Of a stretch of 64,000 nucleotides of DNA, positions 27,165-36,441 are shown piece after piece. Made by a program: the position numbers and the translations under genes. Origin of the DNA: Enterovibrio norvegicus FF-33 (GTDB taxonomy: Bacteria; Pseudomonadota; Gammaproteobacteria; Enterobacterales; Vibrionaceae); NCBI RefSeq assembly GCF_000286835.2, contig NZ_AJYD02000011.1, forward strand, positions 125,311 to 189,310, written 5' to 3'. A model generated the notes under the pieces. That model saw only the letters and a program-made list of their open reading frames with translations. It did no database searches and was not told where the DNA came from. The first letter of the stretch is position 1; each line of letters opens with the position of its first letter.

Positions 27165-27586
27165 TCTCTATCATGCGCTCTCATACTTAACTCACACCTA
27201 AGAATGAGGGCGCTTAATACTGTGCAAAATAGACTGATAACTTGTTAGATACTTTTCGAATCAAAATCTTTTCATTGATACAAGTCACCCTTAAAAGTGT
27301 GATCTGGATCACTGCGCATACAACTCGATTCAACGCCAATTTATAGGGCAAAGTATGTTCCATTTTCTGGCAACATAAATGTCACAAGTGAAAATCGGAC
27401 AAAGTTCATCTTCTTTCTGTCTTCTCATACTGTTCTACTTGCTGCGTCTTGTTGGAAAAATAAACCAATCGTCAAAGGCACCTCCCTAGCGAGGTTGCGA
27501 TGCGTGGTTTACTTTTAAGAGTAAGAAATGAAATAAAAAAGTGATCGAATAATCGAGAACACAAAAAAATATGAGCTTTATATCTT
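27165..27586. other. Control region ahead of the exopolysaccharide operon
   Basis: 422 bases with no gene. The right half is A- and T-rich and the last 60 bases run into the start of the sugar transferase gene. A CRP-like palindrome is annotated separately. An ATG at 27571 opens a different frame and is not used. No rho-independent terminator for the secretion genes is evident. This is the expected place for the promoter of the 13-gene operon and for VpsR/VpsT-type sites; I could not locate those by eye. Confidence 0.6.
27298..27313. promoter_or_regulatory. CRP-like binding site
   Basis: TGTGATCTGGATCACT fits the CRP consensus TGTGA-N6-TCACA at nine of ten core positions and is itself nearly palindromic. 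It lies 274 bases before the first operon gene, so it would act on a promoter with a long leader, or as a repressor site. Binding is an inference. Confidence 0.65.
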
Positions 27587-28984
27587 ATGGACAGCAGAAA
27601 AATTCGTACACATGGAACCGAATCCGCCATTCTTTACCGTCTTTGTGATCTTGCGGTAATTGGTGGGTCACTTGTCGTCGCAAGTTTTCTCTACTTAGGA
27701 GCCGTCAGTGAAGACTGTCTCTTGCTCGCCACACTGACATCCATTTTCTACCTGCTTTTTGCCGAAAGCTCCCACCTTTATCGTTCGTGGCGCATCAGTA
27801 ATTTTCAAGGCCAAATGGTCGCAACTCTGCTTCCTTGGTTGGGTGCATGCCTTGTTCTGGTCGCTTACTTTTTCTTTACGCAACGCGGCATCGAGTTTTC
27901 CCGCATTGTGATGACAATGTGGTTTGTACTTGGCGGTATTGGCCTCGTACTTTGGCGCTATCTTGCCCGTATTGCATTAAGTCGCCTTCGCAATCATGGC
28001 ATTAACACTCGTTGCGCTGCCATTATTGGCACCACCGCAAACGGCATCGAATTGGCTCAAGAGTTTCAACGCAACCATGCACTTGGCATAAAGTTAGTTG
28101 GTTTTTATGAAGACCGCAGTAGCGATCGTATTGAAGGAAGCTTGCCCGCACCAATGCTGGGCAAAGTAAGTGATGCGCTAGAGCAAGCAAAACAAGGCAA
28201 GCTTCAGCATGTCTATATTGCCATGCCTATGCATGCGAAAGACCGCATTGCTCGCTATCTCAACCAATTTGCAGACACCACTGCTACCACCTATTTGGTA
28301 CCAGACTTTTTCACGTACAACCTATTACACAGCCGTTGGCAAACCATTGGTCACGTGCACACATTAAGTGTTCACGACACGCCATTCAGTGGCATCGCTG
28401 CGTGGGCTAAACGCCTTGAAGACATTATTCTATCGACGCTCATCATCATTTTGATCTCTCCGGTTCTGATCGCTGTTGCGGTTGGCGTGAAAATGTCATC
28501 ACCCGGAAAAGTCATCTTCAAACAGCACCGATACGGGCTAGATGGTCGACAAATCAAAGTGTGGAAGTTTCGTTCCATGTCCACCACTGACAATGGTGAC
28601 GTAGTGAAACAAGCGACAAAAAATGATCCTCGAGTCACGCCCTTTGGTGCATTTATTCGCCGTACGTCGCTCGACGAACTTCCGCAATTTTTTAACGTAT
28701 TGCGCGGCTCTATGTCTATTGTTGGTCCTCGTCCTCACGCTGTTGCCCACAACGAACAATACCGTGCCATTGTTGATCGCTACATGCTACGCCACAAAGT
28801 GAAACCCGGAATTACCGGATGGGCGCAGATCAATGGTTATCGCGGTGAAACAGACACACTAGATAAGATGGAAAAACGCATCCAATTTGATCTGGAATAT
28901 ATCCAAAACTGGTCTTTATGGATGGATATTAAGATCGTCTTTGCCACTGTGTTTAAAGGCTTTGTTGGCAAATCGGCGTACTAG
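27587..28984 (+). CDS. Undecaprenyl-phosphate hexose-1-phosphate transferase (WcaJ/EpsA-like)
   Basis: 465 residues, polyprenyl glycosylphosphotransferase family. It starts polysaccharide assembly by moving a sugar phosphate, most often glucose-1-phosphate from UDP-glucose, to the lipid carrier. Four N-terminal membrane helices (to about 130) are followed by a CoA-binding-like cytoplasmic domain (CAAIIGTTANG...). The catalytic C-terminal part begins near 270 with an entry helix, then FKQHRYGLDGRQIKVWKFRSM, TSLDELPQFFNVLRGSMS, VGPRPHA and KPGITGWAQING, all diagnostic. galU, which makes UDP-glucose, lies at the far end of the locus. First gene of the operon; the next begins 3 bases on. Confidence 0.93.
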   Translation: MDSRKIRTHGTESAILYRLCDLAVIGGSLVVASFLYLGAVSEDCLLLATLTSIFYLLFAESSHLYRSWRISNFQGQMVATLLPWLGACLVLVAYFFFTQRGIEFSRIVMTMWFVLGGIGLVLWRYLARIALSRLRNHGINTRCAAIIGTTANGIELAQEFQRNHALGIKLVGFYEDRSSDRIEGSLPAPMLGKVSDALEQAKQGKLQHVYIAMPMHAKDRIARYLNQFADTTATTYLVPDFFTYNLLHSRWQTIGHVHTLSVHDTPFSGIAAWAKRLEDIILSTLIIILISPVLIAVAVGVKMSSPGKVIFKQHRYGLDGRQIKVWKFRSMSTTDNGDVVKQATKNDPRVTPFGAFIRRTSLDELPQFFNVLRGSMSIVGPRPHAVAHNEQYRAIVDRYMLRHKVKPGITGWAQINGYRGETDTLDKMEKRIQFDLEYIQNWSLWMDIKIVFATVFKGFVGKSAY

Positions 28985-28987
28985 GAG

Positions 28988-30202
28988 ATGGGTGTGATTC
29001 GCAATAATTTTTGGGTGTGTCCCCTTGTCTTGCTGCCGCTCTCAGTGGCAGCCGTCGAACCTTTGGCATACCAAACTGAAAATGGCATTGACATCATTCC
29101 AACGCTAAAAGTCAGCGCGGGACACAACGACAATGTTCGCCGAACAACCAAGGATCCGGTCAGTTCGCCGATGACGCTCATTTCCCCTAAAGTTATCGCG
29201 TTACTGGAAACAGAAAGCACTGCCTATCAATTCGATTATCGTATGGATGCGTTGTATTTCACCGATAGCAGCGATGACAACACTGTTGACCAACAAGCTC
29301 ATGCCGCTGGGTTGTGGCTTTTCAATATCCGGAATCGTCTACGTCTAGATTACCTTTATAAAATCGTTAGCGAACCAAGAGGTACTGGCTTGACCGAAGG
29401 TAATAGTCTGGCCGTTGAAGAACCTCTACGTTTTCACTTTCAAGATTTCAATGCCCGCTACACCTATGGTGCAGCGGGTGCCAAAGGTCGTTTAGTCGGT
29501 ATCGCGGGCTACGAGAGCAAAGACTACAAAGACGTGACCTACGTAAACAATGGCGGTCAAACCGATGAAAGCCGCTATTACAATTGGGAGCAGCCTTATC
29601 TAAGTGGCGAATTCTATTATGCCTTCTCAAGCTATTTCCATGCTATCGCCATGGCGCGTGTTGAAGATCGTAGCTATGAGTTTGTTCCGCCGACATCAGG
29701 CTCCCGTGATAACCAAAACACCTTGCTGTATGGCGGTCTGGAATGGGACATCACAGGAAAAACCCAAGGCAAGCTACTCGTCGGCATGCAAAATAAAGAC
29801 TTTGATGACTCTAATCGCAAGGATTTTCAAGGATTTAGCTGGCGCGCGAATGTAAGTTGGGCACCAACAGATTACAGCACGTTCAAATTGGAAGGACGCG
29901 ATTATGCTCGCGATCCCGACATTAATGCTGACTACGTTCAAGATCGTTCAATTAAGCTCGATTGGGAGCACAGTTGGACACCACAACTAACATCCATTGC
30001 CACTGCCCGTTATGGCACCAACGACTACCCTGGCGGGTTGCGAAATGATGACGACACATTACTTGAGCTTTCCGTGGTTTATAGCTTAACGAGATGGTGG
30101 GATGTGTCTGTGGGTGCAAGCAAATTTGAGCGCGATTCAAGCTTTGCAGGATACAGCTACGACCAAACACGTATTTTCATTGGCATGGAGGTGAGTTTGT
30201 GA
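28988..30202 (+). CDS. Outer-membrane beta-barrel protein of the exopolysaccharide locus
   Basis: 404 residues with a signal peptide (NNFWVCPLVLLPLSVAAVEP) and a mature part of alternating polar and aromatic strands. These include NGIDIIPTLKVSAGHNDNV, the family start for barrels found next to exopolysaccharide genes (EpsL/CpsB-like), and a last strand FIGMEVSL. About 16 strands are plausible. It probably forms or supports the exit pore for the polymer, which matters because the Wza-like protein encoded next is too short to cross the outer membrane itself. It overlaps the next gene by 4 bases (GTGA). Confidence 0.82.
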   Translation: MGVIRNNFWVCPLVLLPLSVAAVEPLAYQTENGIDIIPTLKVSAGHNDNVRRTTKDPVSSPMTLISPKVIALLETESTAYQFDYRMDALYFTDSSDDNTVDQQAHAAGLWLFNIRNRLRLDYLYKIVSEPRGTGLTEGNSLAVEEPLRFHFQDFNARYTYGAAGAKGRLVGIAGYESKDYKDVTYVNNGGQTDESRYYNWEQPYLSGEFYYAFSSYFHAIAMARVEDRSYEFVPPTSGSRDNQNTLLYGGLEWDITGKTQGKLLVGMQNKDFDDSNRKDFQGFSWRANVSWAPTDYSTFKLEGRDYARDPDINADYVQDRSIKLDWEHSWTPQLTSIATARYGTNDYPGGLRNDDDTLLELSVVYSLTRWWDVSVGASKFERDSSFAGYSYDQTRIFIGMEVSL

Positions 30203-30720
30203 TCCATCGATTTCTATTACTCCTTTTAATGTTTCTACCCTTCTTTAGTGGAGCCGCAGAGACAGAGCAATATGTGTTAGATGATGGAGATCGTATCTCC
30301 ATCAAAGTGTACGGGGAAGAAGACCTTTCCATGGACATTTTGCTCAGCACACGAGGGCGTTTTGATTACCCTTATCTAGGCCGCCTTGAGGCTGCTGGGA
30401 AATCCGTCGGTCAACTGCAACGCATTATCGAACAGGGACTTCGGGGTGATTATTTAATCGACCCGAAGGTAACGGTTAACGTTATTCAGTTTCGCAAGTT
30501 TTATGTTAACGGTGAAGTAAATCAGCCTGGTGGTTATGACTATCAACCAGGGCTGACCATTGGTAAAGCGATTGCGATTGCGGGCGGATTTACCGACCGA
30601 GCATCACGTAAAAAAATTCAAAAGACAGAAGCCAAAAATGGAAGAACACAAAAAAATGTTGGCCTGTCACAAACTGTGGGCCCCGGTGACATCATCGTGG
30701 TTGATCAGAGCTTTTTTTAG
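30199..30720 (+). CDS. Short Wza-like polysaccharide export protein
   Basis: 173 residues from a GTG with GGAGGTGAG upstream. A signal peptide (FLLLLLMFLPFFSGAA) has no Cys near its end, so there is no lipobox. The poly-export domain is clear (YVLDDGDRISIKVYGEEDL; LLSTRGRFDYPYLGRL). One SLBB domain follows (RKFYVNGEVNQPGGYDYQPG, then TIGKAIAIAGGF). A full Wza is about 380 residues with further domains and a membrane-spanning C-terminal helix; these are absent. It should form a periplasmic ring that works with the barrel encoded upstream and the Wzc-like protein downstream. Confidence 0.9.
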   Translation: MIHRFLLLLLMFLPFFSGAAETEQYVLDDGDRISIKVYGEEDLSMDILLSTRGRFDYPYLGRLEAAGKSVGQLQRIIEQGLRGDYLIDPKVTVNVIQFRKFYVNGEVNQPGGYDYQPGLTIGKAIAIAGGFTDRASRKKIQKTEAKNGRTQKNVGLSQTVGPGDIIVVDQSFF

Positions 30721-30753
30721 ATAGCGCTGCGAGAATAAAAGGAAATTACCACC

Positions 30754-32979
30754 ATGAAATTGACCGAGCCTAACCCGGCAAGCGGGCAATCACGTATCGA
30801 TCTTAAACGGTATTTCAGCGTGATCGGGCGTTACTGGATGCCCATCACCTTGTTTGTCATTGTTGTTACGCTCATTGCTACGCTGCTGATCCTTGCCATC
30901 ACACCAGTTTACCGCGCGACAGCCACACTGCTTATCGAGTCTCAGGCCAGTAAAACAATTTCTATCGAAGAAGTGTACGCGCTCGATACCAGCAAGAAGG
31001 AATATTACCAAACACAGTTTGAGATCCTTCGCTCGGATTACCTATCAGAAAAAGTTATCGAAGAATTGGGTATATCGCAAATTAGAGAGTTCAATAATCT
31101 CGTCGGAAAACCTTCTGCGCGAGATAAATTGCTCGCCATGCTCCATCAAGTAGAGTTTTTACAGGGCTTTTTACCCAAGCAAAAGCCGCTAACTGACGCC
31201 GTTGATAAGGGTGCAGCAGATCAAGCTGTCTTGAAGAAATTCAAATCCCATTTAGCAATAGAGCCTATTCGCAACACACAGTTAGTCAGAATTCAATTTG
31301 GTTCAGCCGACCCCGTGCTAGCCGCGAATGTCGCCAACGCACTCGGTCAAGCGTATATAGAGTCAAACCTTGAAGCACGACTGGTTGCAACACAGACTGC
31401 ATCAGGCTGGATTACAGATCGATTGGGTGAGCTTAAAAACAACTTGGACATCTCCGAGCTAGCCTTGACTCAATACCTGCAAGACGAAGGACTGATTGAG
31501 CTAGATGATATCGATGAACTCGCGGGTACCGAGCTCACTAACTTAACCATTCGCGTGGCTGAAGCCAGAGAAAAACGCGTCGCCGCTGAAAGTTTGTATT
31601 CACTGATGCAAGGCAACGGTGCAGGCAGTGCAGCCTTGCTGTCGGTACCTGAAATCTCAAACCATCCACAGGTTCGTGATGTCAAAAATGCCGAGACCGA
31701 TGCGCAGCGCAAAGTTTCAGAGCTGTCAAAACGTTATGGCGAAAAACACGACAAGATGATCCAGGCTCGTGCTCAGCTGACGGCTGTCCGCAATCGCGCC
31801 AACTCTGTGATCAACGAATTGGCACGCGGTATCGAAAAAGAACTCACCAATGCACGCAAACAAGAAGCGTCGCTGATGACTTCGCTCGCCAACAAAAAGA
31901 ACGATTATCAACACATTAGTTCAAAGCGTGCACAATACGAATCGCTCAAGCGCGATGTTGACTCCAGTCGTCAGCTTTACGATATGTTCTTGAGTCGGCA
32001 GAAAGAAACGACTGCAACCAGTGACTTTGAATCGGTGATTGCTCGGTTTACCGACAAAGCGAAAACAGCACAAGACCCCTTCCGTCCGCAAACCACCAAA
32101 TTAATCGTGATCAGCGCCGCATTCGCTCTTCTGATCGCTATCGCGGGTGCATTTTTGGCAGATGCTTACCGCAACACGATTGAAAAACCCGATGATGTTG
32201 AGGAGAAACTCGGTTTGCAGCATTTAGGCTTTCTTCCCCGGGTCAAAGCGAAGCGATTCAAAAATACGCCACTGGATCACACCCTTTATCTTGACCCCGA
32301 TGCCGCCCTATTCAGTGAGTCAGTGAGGACAATACGCACCTCGATACTACTCACTTTAACAAACAGTAAACGCAAAATATTGGCGGTAACGTCTTCTTTG
32401 CCGGCTGAAGGCAAAACCACCGTAGCACTTAACTTGGCTCAATCATTGGCGAAGATGGAGCGCACTTTGCTGATTGATTGTGATCTGCGCATGCCCGCTA
32501 TTGGTGGTCGCTATGGTTTACCACGTAACCAAGCAGGCCTCACCAATGCACTGGTCATGGGCACACCGATAAGCGAGTGTATTTACCATGATGACGAGTC
32601 GTCACTGGATCTCTTGCCAGCCGGTCTGTTGCCACCGAATCCGCAAGAATTGCTAGGCTCGCCCAAGTTTGCCGCGTTAATTGATCAGTTAAAGCAAAGC
32701 TATGACCGCATCATTCTTGATACGCCGCCAGTGCATGTTGTGAGTGACAGCTTGCTCCTCGGACGCTTAGCCGGTGGCATGGTGCTTGTCGTGAAAGCGG
32801 AGTCGACCACAGAGAAGCAAATCAACTTTACGGTCTCTCAGCTCGTACGCCATGACATCGCCATAGACGGAGTGGTGCTCAATCAGCTCTCCAGCAAGTT
32901 TGCCGAAGAAAAATACAAGCTGCACTATGGGTACTACAACGCTAACAAACAAAGTGATGACGCGCTCGAAGCCAGCTAA
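30754..32979 (+). CDS. Wzc-like chain-length determinant and tyrosine autokinase
   Basis: 741 residues, co-polymerase plus BY-kinase in one chain as usual in proteobacteria. The Wzz domain starts with DLKRYFSVIGRYWMPI and a first membrane helix near 30-52; a long periplasmic coiled-coil follows (about 200-430); the second helix is near 448-470. The kinase has Walker A TSSLPAEGKTT near 545-553, Walker A' LLIDCDLRMP and Walker B IILDTPP. The C-terminal tyrosine cluster (YKLHYGYY) is the autophosphorylation site that controls polymer length and export. It is followed 32 bases later by the DHH gene. Confidence 0.95.
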   Translation: MKLTEPNPASGQSRIDLKRYFSVIGRYWMPITLFVIVVTLIATLLILAITPVYRATATLLIESQASKTISIEEVYALDTSKKEYYQTQFEILRSDYLSEKVIEELGISQIREFNNLVGKPSARDKLLAMLHQVEFLQGFLPKQKPLTDAVDKGAADQAVLKKFKSHLAIEPIRNTQLVRIQFGSADPVLAANVANALGQAYIESNLEARLVATQTASGWITDRLGELKNNLDISELALTQYLQDEGLIELDDIDELAGTELTNLTIRVAEAREKRVAAESLYSLMQGNGAGSAALLSVPEISNHPQVRDVKNAETDAQRKVSELSKRYGEKHDKMIQARAQLTAVRNRANSVINELARGIEKELTNARKQEASLMTSLANKKNDYQHISSKRAQYESLKRDVDSSRQLYDMFLSRQKETTATSDFESVIARFTDKAKTAQDPFRPQTTKLIVISAAFALLIAIAGAFLADAYRNTIEKPDDVEEKLGLQHLGFLPRVKAKRFKNTPLDHTLYLDPDAALFSESVRTIRTSILLTLTNSKRKILAVTSSLPAEGKTTVALNLAQSLAKMERTLLIDCDLRMPAIGGRYGLPRNQAGLTNALVMGTPISECIYHDDESSLDLLPAGLLPPNPQELLGSPKFAALIDQLKQSYDRIILDTPPVHVVSDSLLLGRLAGGMVLVVKAESTTEKQINFTVSQLVRHDIAIDGVVLNQLSSKFAEEKYKLHYGYYNANKQSDDALEAS

Positions 32980-33011
32980 GGCTCGAGTGTTGACAAGGAC
33001 ATATAACAAGA

Positions 33012-33983
33012 ATGAAGACAAGTTTTGATGTATTTAACGGCGATGCCGATGGGATTTGCGCACTCTTACAGCTTCGATTAGCCACCCCAAAAGACAGCGT
33101 GCTGATCACGGGTGTGAAACGTGATATTGCTTTGCTCAAGCAAGTCGATCCTGCCATTGCACAAGATGTCACTGTGCTGGATGTCGCCATGGGCAAAAAC
33201 CGGGCTGCGTTGGATAATCTCCTGTCGCAAGGCGTGCGGGTATTTTATGCCGACCACCACAATCCAGACGATATCCCTGAGCACAATGGGTTAACCACGC
33301 ACATCAACACTGCAGCCAATACATGCACTAGCTTGATCGTCGATAAGCTGCTTGATGGCCGATACCGCGAATGGGCTTTGGTTGGTGCTTATGGTGACAA
33401 TTTGTTTGCAGTTGCCGATACGCTGGCAAATAAAGCGGATCTTTGCGATCAAGATAGGCTCACGCTCAAGCAATTTGGTACTTATCTCAACTACAACGGT
33501 TATGGCTCGTCGCTGGCAGATTTGTTGTTCTCTCCTGCTGAGATTTACAAACTGATGTCGCCATATCCTTCGCCATTTAACTTTATAACTGAACGCCCTG
33601 ATGTATACGACACACTAGAGAATGGCTTTATGAATGACAGTGAGAAAGCGGCTGCCATTGTGCCTTTTTCTGAGCAATCAGGTTCGCGCGTTTACATGTT
33701 GCCTGATGAAGCTTGGGCTCGCCGTATTAGCGGCGTGTATTCAAACGATCTTGCTAACCAAGACCCCAGTGTCGCCAATGCCGTTATTACCGAAAAAGCA
33801 GACGGTAGCTACTTGGTCAGTATTCGAGCGCCACTGAAAAATCGCATCGGTGCAGACGAACTTGCCGCTGCATTTCCAACTGGGGGTGGCAGAAAAGCCG
33901 CCGCCGGCATCAATGCTCTGCCCGCAGAATTACTCCCTGAATTTATAAAAGCGTTCCACCAGCGTTATCCGCTGGCAACGTAA
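33012..33983 (+). CDS. DHH/DHHA1-family phosphoesterase, probable PAP phosphatase
   Basis: 323 residues. DHH metal motifs are NGDADG (Asp11, Asp13), VLDVA (Asp57), ADHH (80-83) and GAYGDN (Asp129). The DHHA1 substrate loop is GGGRKAAAG at 291-299, with Arg where many relatives have His. Relatives of NrnA/RecJ type cleave short oligonucleotides or 3'-phosphoadenosine-5'-phosphate (PAP). Its place between wzc-like and cysD, in a locus with a putative sulfotransferase, suggests it removes the PAP that sulfotransferases release and are inhibited by, doing the job of CysQ. That role is inference; family membership is clear. Confidence 0.85.
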   Translation: MKTSFDVFNGDADGICALLQLRLATPKDSVLITGVKRDIALLKQVDPAIAQDVTVLDVAMGKNRAALDNLLSQGVRVFYADHHNPDDIPEHNGLTTHINTAANTCTSLIVDKLLDGRYREWALVGAYGDNLFAVADTLANKADLCDQDRLTLKQFGTYLNYNGYGSSLADLLFSPAEIYKLMSPYPSPFNFITERPDVYDTLENGFMNDSEKAAAIVPFSEQSGSRVYMLPDEAWARRISGVYSNDLANQDPSVANAVITEKADGSYLVSIRAPLKNRIGADELAAAFPTGGGRKAAAGINALPAELLPEFIKAFHQRYPLAT

Positions 33984-33997
33984 CAAAAGGATACACA

Positions 33998-34915
33998 ATG
34001 GTGGATAAGATTTCGCTAAACCAGACCCATCTCAAACAGCTTGAAAACGAATCGATTCACATCATTCGTGAAGTCGCTGCTGAGTTCGATAACCCCGTGA
34101 TGATGTACTCCATCGGCAAAGACTCAGCGGTGATGCTGCATCTTGCCATGAAGGCATTTTATCCCGGTAAGCCGCCCTTCCCGCTACTCCACGTCGATAC
34201 GACGTGGAAGTTTAAGGAAATGATTCAGTTTCGCGATGAATTCACCAAAAAACTGGGACTAGATCTTCTTGTTCACATTAATCAAGACGGCGTCGACATG
34301 GGGATCAGTCCCTTTGAACACGGCAGTGCAAAACACACTGACATCATGAAGACACAAGGTCTAAAACAGGCGCTGGACAAGCATGGTTTTGATGCTGCAT
34401 TTGGTGGTGCCCGTCGCGATGAAGAAAAGAGCCGCGCCAAAGAACGCGTGTACTCATTCCGAGATAAACACCATCGCTGGGATCCGAAGAATCAACGTCC
34501 GGAGCTTTGGGATACTTACAACGGCCGTGTAAACAAAGGCGAAAGCATTCGCGTGTTCCCTTTGTCTAACTGGACTGAATTGGATATCTGGCAATACATT
34601 TACATGGAAAATATCGATATCGTTCCTTTGTATTTCGCCAAACAGCGCCCGGTTGTCGAGCGTGATGGCACGCTAATCATGGTAGATGACGAGCGCATGC
34701 CATTAGAAAAAGGCGAGAAGGTTGAAATGAAATCCGTGCGTTTTCGCACCCTGGGTTGCTACCCATTAACGGGCGCGGTGGAATCTACCGCTGCGACCTT
34801 GCCTGAAATCATTCAAGAGATGCTGTTAACCAAAACCTCTGAGCGTCAAGGTCGGGTTATCGATCACGATCAGTCTGGTTCTATGGAGCAGAAAAAACGA
34901 GAAGGCTACTTCTAA
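33998..34915 (+). CDS. cysD: Sulfate adenylyltransferase subunit CysD
   Basis: 305 residues, close to the E. coli length of 302. It is the catalytic ATP sulfurylase subunit that makes adenosine phosphosulfate (APS) from ATP and sulfate, working with CysN. The PP-loop SIGKDS is at 38-43, with the CysD motif [15 protein letters not shown] near 130 and [14 protein letters not shown] in the C-terminal half. AAAGGA precedes the ATG. It lies inside a polysaccharide operon and not beside cysG, cysH or cysJI, so its APS is more likely meant for sulfation of the polymer than for cysteine synthesis. A housekeeping copy is expected elsewhere in the genome. Confidence 0.96.
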   Translation: MVDKISLNQTHLKQLENESIHIIREVAAEFDNPVMMYSIGKDSAVMLHLAMKAFYPGKPPFPLLHVDTTWKFKEMIQFRDEFTKKLGLDLLVHINQDGVDMGISPFEHGSAKHTDIMKTQGLKQALDKHGFDAAFGGARRDEEKSRAKERVYSFRDKHHRWDPKNQRPELWDTYNGRVNKGESIRVFPLSNWTELDIWQYIYMENIDIVPLYFAKQRPVVERDGTLIMVDDERMPLEKGEKVEMKSVRFRTLGCYPLTGAVESTAATLPEIIQEMLLTKTSERQGRVIDHDQSGSMEQKKREGYF

Positions 34916-34967
34916 AAGCCTCACCACTTTACTGAATGAATTTGCTTGTTTGCATAAGGAATGCCCC

Positions 34968-36377
34968 ATGAGCCATAGCTCAACTCTGATAGCCTCGGAT
35001 ATCGAAGCGTATCTCCATCAGCATGAAAATAAAGATCTGCTGCGTCTTTTGACCTGCGGCAGTGTCGACGACGGTAAATCTACATTGATCGGCCGCCTAC
35101 TTTACGACACGAAGCTGATCTTTGAAGATCATCTTTCCACCTTACACAAAGACAATGCACGTGTCGGTAACGCGGGCGAATCACTCGACCTTGCCTTGTT
35201 GGTCGATGGCCTGCAATCCGAGCGCGAGCAAGGCATCACCATTGATGTGGCCTACCGCTATTTCTCGACCGAAAAGCGCAAATTCATCATTGCCGATTGC
35301 CCAGGGCATGAACAGTACACACGGAACATGGCAACAGGCGCATCTAACTGTGAATTAGCTATTGTGATGATTGATGCACGTAAAGGGCTGTTAACCCAAA
35401 CTCGCCGCCATAGCTATATCGTCAATAAGCTAGGGATTCGACACGTTGTTGTCGCGATCAACAAAATGGATTTGGTCAATTTCGACCAAGCTGTGTTTGA
35501 TGGCATTAAAGCTGACTATCAGGCAATGGCTGCACAACTTGGGATCAAAGACGTGCATTACGTCCCTCTTTCAGCGCTCACTGGCGACAATGTCGTGTCC
35601 AACAGTGACAACATGCCGTGGTACACAGGTCCATCTTTGATGGCGCTTTTAGAAGGCATGGAAATCAATCGAGATCAGAATCTTGATTTGATGCGTTTTC
35701 CTGTTCAGTTCGTTAATCGCCCTGACGATGGATTTCGCGGTTACTGCGGTACGCTCGCTTCTGGCATTTTGCGCAAAGGCGATGAAGTCGTAGCACTGCC
35801 TTCAGGTCAGAAGAGTACTGTCACCGCCATTGTGACTTTCGACGGCGAACTGGAAAGCATTGCCCCAAACAATGCCATCACCGTCACCCTTGCTAATGAA
35901 ATTGATATCTCACGTGGCGACATGTTGGTTCACGCAGACACGGCTCCGGTATCTACAGACCGCCTTACAGCCAGTCTGGTTTGGATGGCGCAAGATACGC
36001 TGAAATCCCGTCACGATTATGACTTCAAGTTCGCGACACATAATGTCACTGGGCGAATCACGAACATCGTGCATAAAATCGATATCAACAATTTCGAAAC
36101 GCTGACTGCCAACGAACTAGCACTGAATGAAATTGGTGTGGTTGAGCTTCAACTCAATGCACCAGTCGCGGTCGATCACTACGCAGACATTCGTAAAACG
36201 GGCGCCTTTATTGTCATTGACCGACTGAGCAATATTACCGTTGCCGCTGGCATGGTTGAAGCATTGCATTCGTCGCAAGACGCACAGCAAAGCCGCAGCT
36301 ACACTGCCGCTGAAGTCGCGCTTAATCACTATATTCGTGAACACTTCCCAGAGTGGGAAACCAAACCGATTAAGTGA
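34968..36377 (+). CDS. cysN: Sulfate adenylyltransferase subunit CysN
   Basis: 469 residues from the ATG at 34968, which has AAGGA seven bases upstream; an in-frame ATG 18 bases earlier has no site. It is the translation-factor-like GTPase that drives APS formation by CysD. G1 GSVDDGKST is at 31-39, G3 DCPGHEQY near 111, G4 NKMDL near 165, and two beta-barrel domains follow (PVQFVNRPDDGFRGYCGT opens the first). It stops at the normal CysN end. There is no fused APS kinase (CysC) domain, and no cysC in the window, so PAPS production needs a kinase from another locus. Confidence 0.96.
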   Translation: MSHSSTLIASDIEAYLHQHENKDLLRLLTCGSVDDGKSTLIGRLLYDTKLIFEDHLSTLHKDNARVGNAGESLDLALLVDGLQSEREQGITIDVAYRYFSTEKRKFIIADCPGHEQYTRNMATGASNCELAIVMIDARKGLLTQTRRHSYIVNKLGIRHVVVAINKMDLVNFDQAVFDGIKADYQAMAAQLGIKDVHYVPLSALTGDNVVSNSDNMPWYTGPSLMALLEGMEINRDQNLDLMRFPVQFVNRPDDGFRGYCGTLASGILRKGDEVVALPSGQKSTVTAIVTFDGELESIAPNNAITVTLANEIDISRGDMLVHADTAPVSTDRLTASLVWMAQDTLKSRHDYDFKFATHNVTGRITNIVHKIDINNFETLTANELALNEIGVVELQLNAPVAVDHYADIRKTGAFIVIDRLSNITVAAGMVEALHSSQDAQQSRSYTAAEVALNHYIREHFPEWETKPIK

Positions 36378-36441
36378 TCTGCGAGAAAGAAACAGCATGG
36401 ACACTGTGTCTTTACACGCTGACAAGGAGAGCGAACCACCC

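Noticed and set aside
27571..27586. ATG at 27571 as start of the sugar transferase
   Set aside because: It is in another frame from the 465-residue protein, which starts at 27587.
34968..36377. CysN as a bifunctional CysN-CysC enzyme
   Set aside because: The protein ends at 469 residues, before any APS kinase domain could begin.
36241..36441. Longer glycosyltransferase frame overlapping the end of cysN
   Set aside because: The upstream part is a shadow of cysN and the GT4 fold starts at the ATG at 36442.
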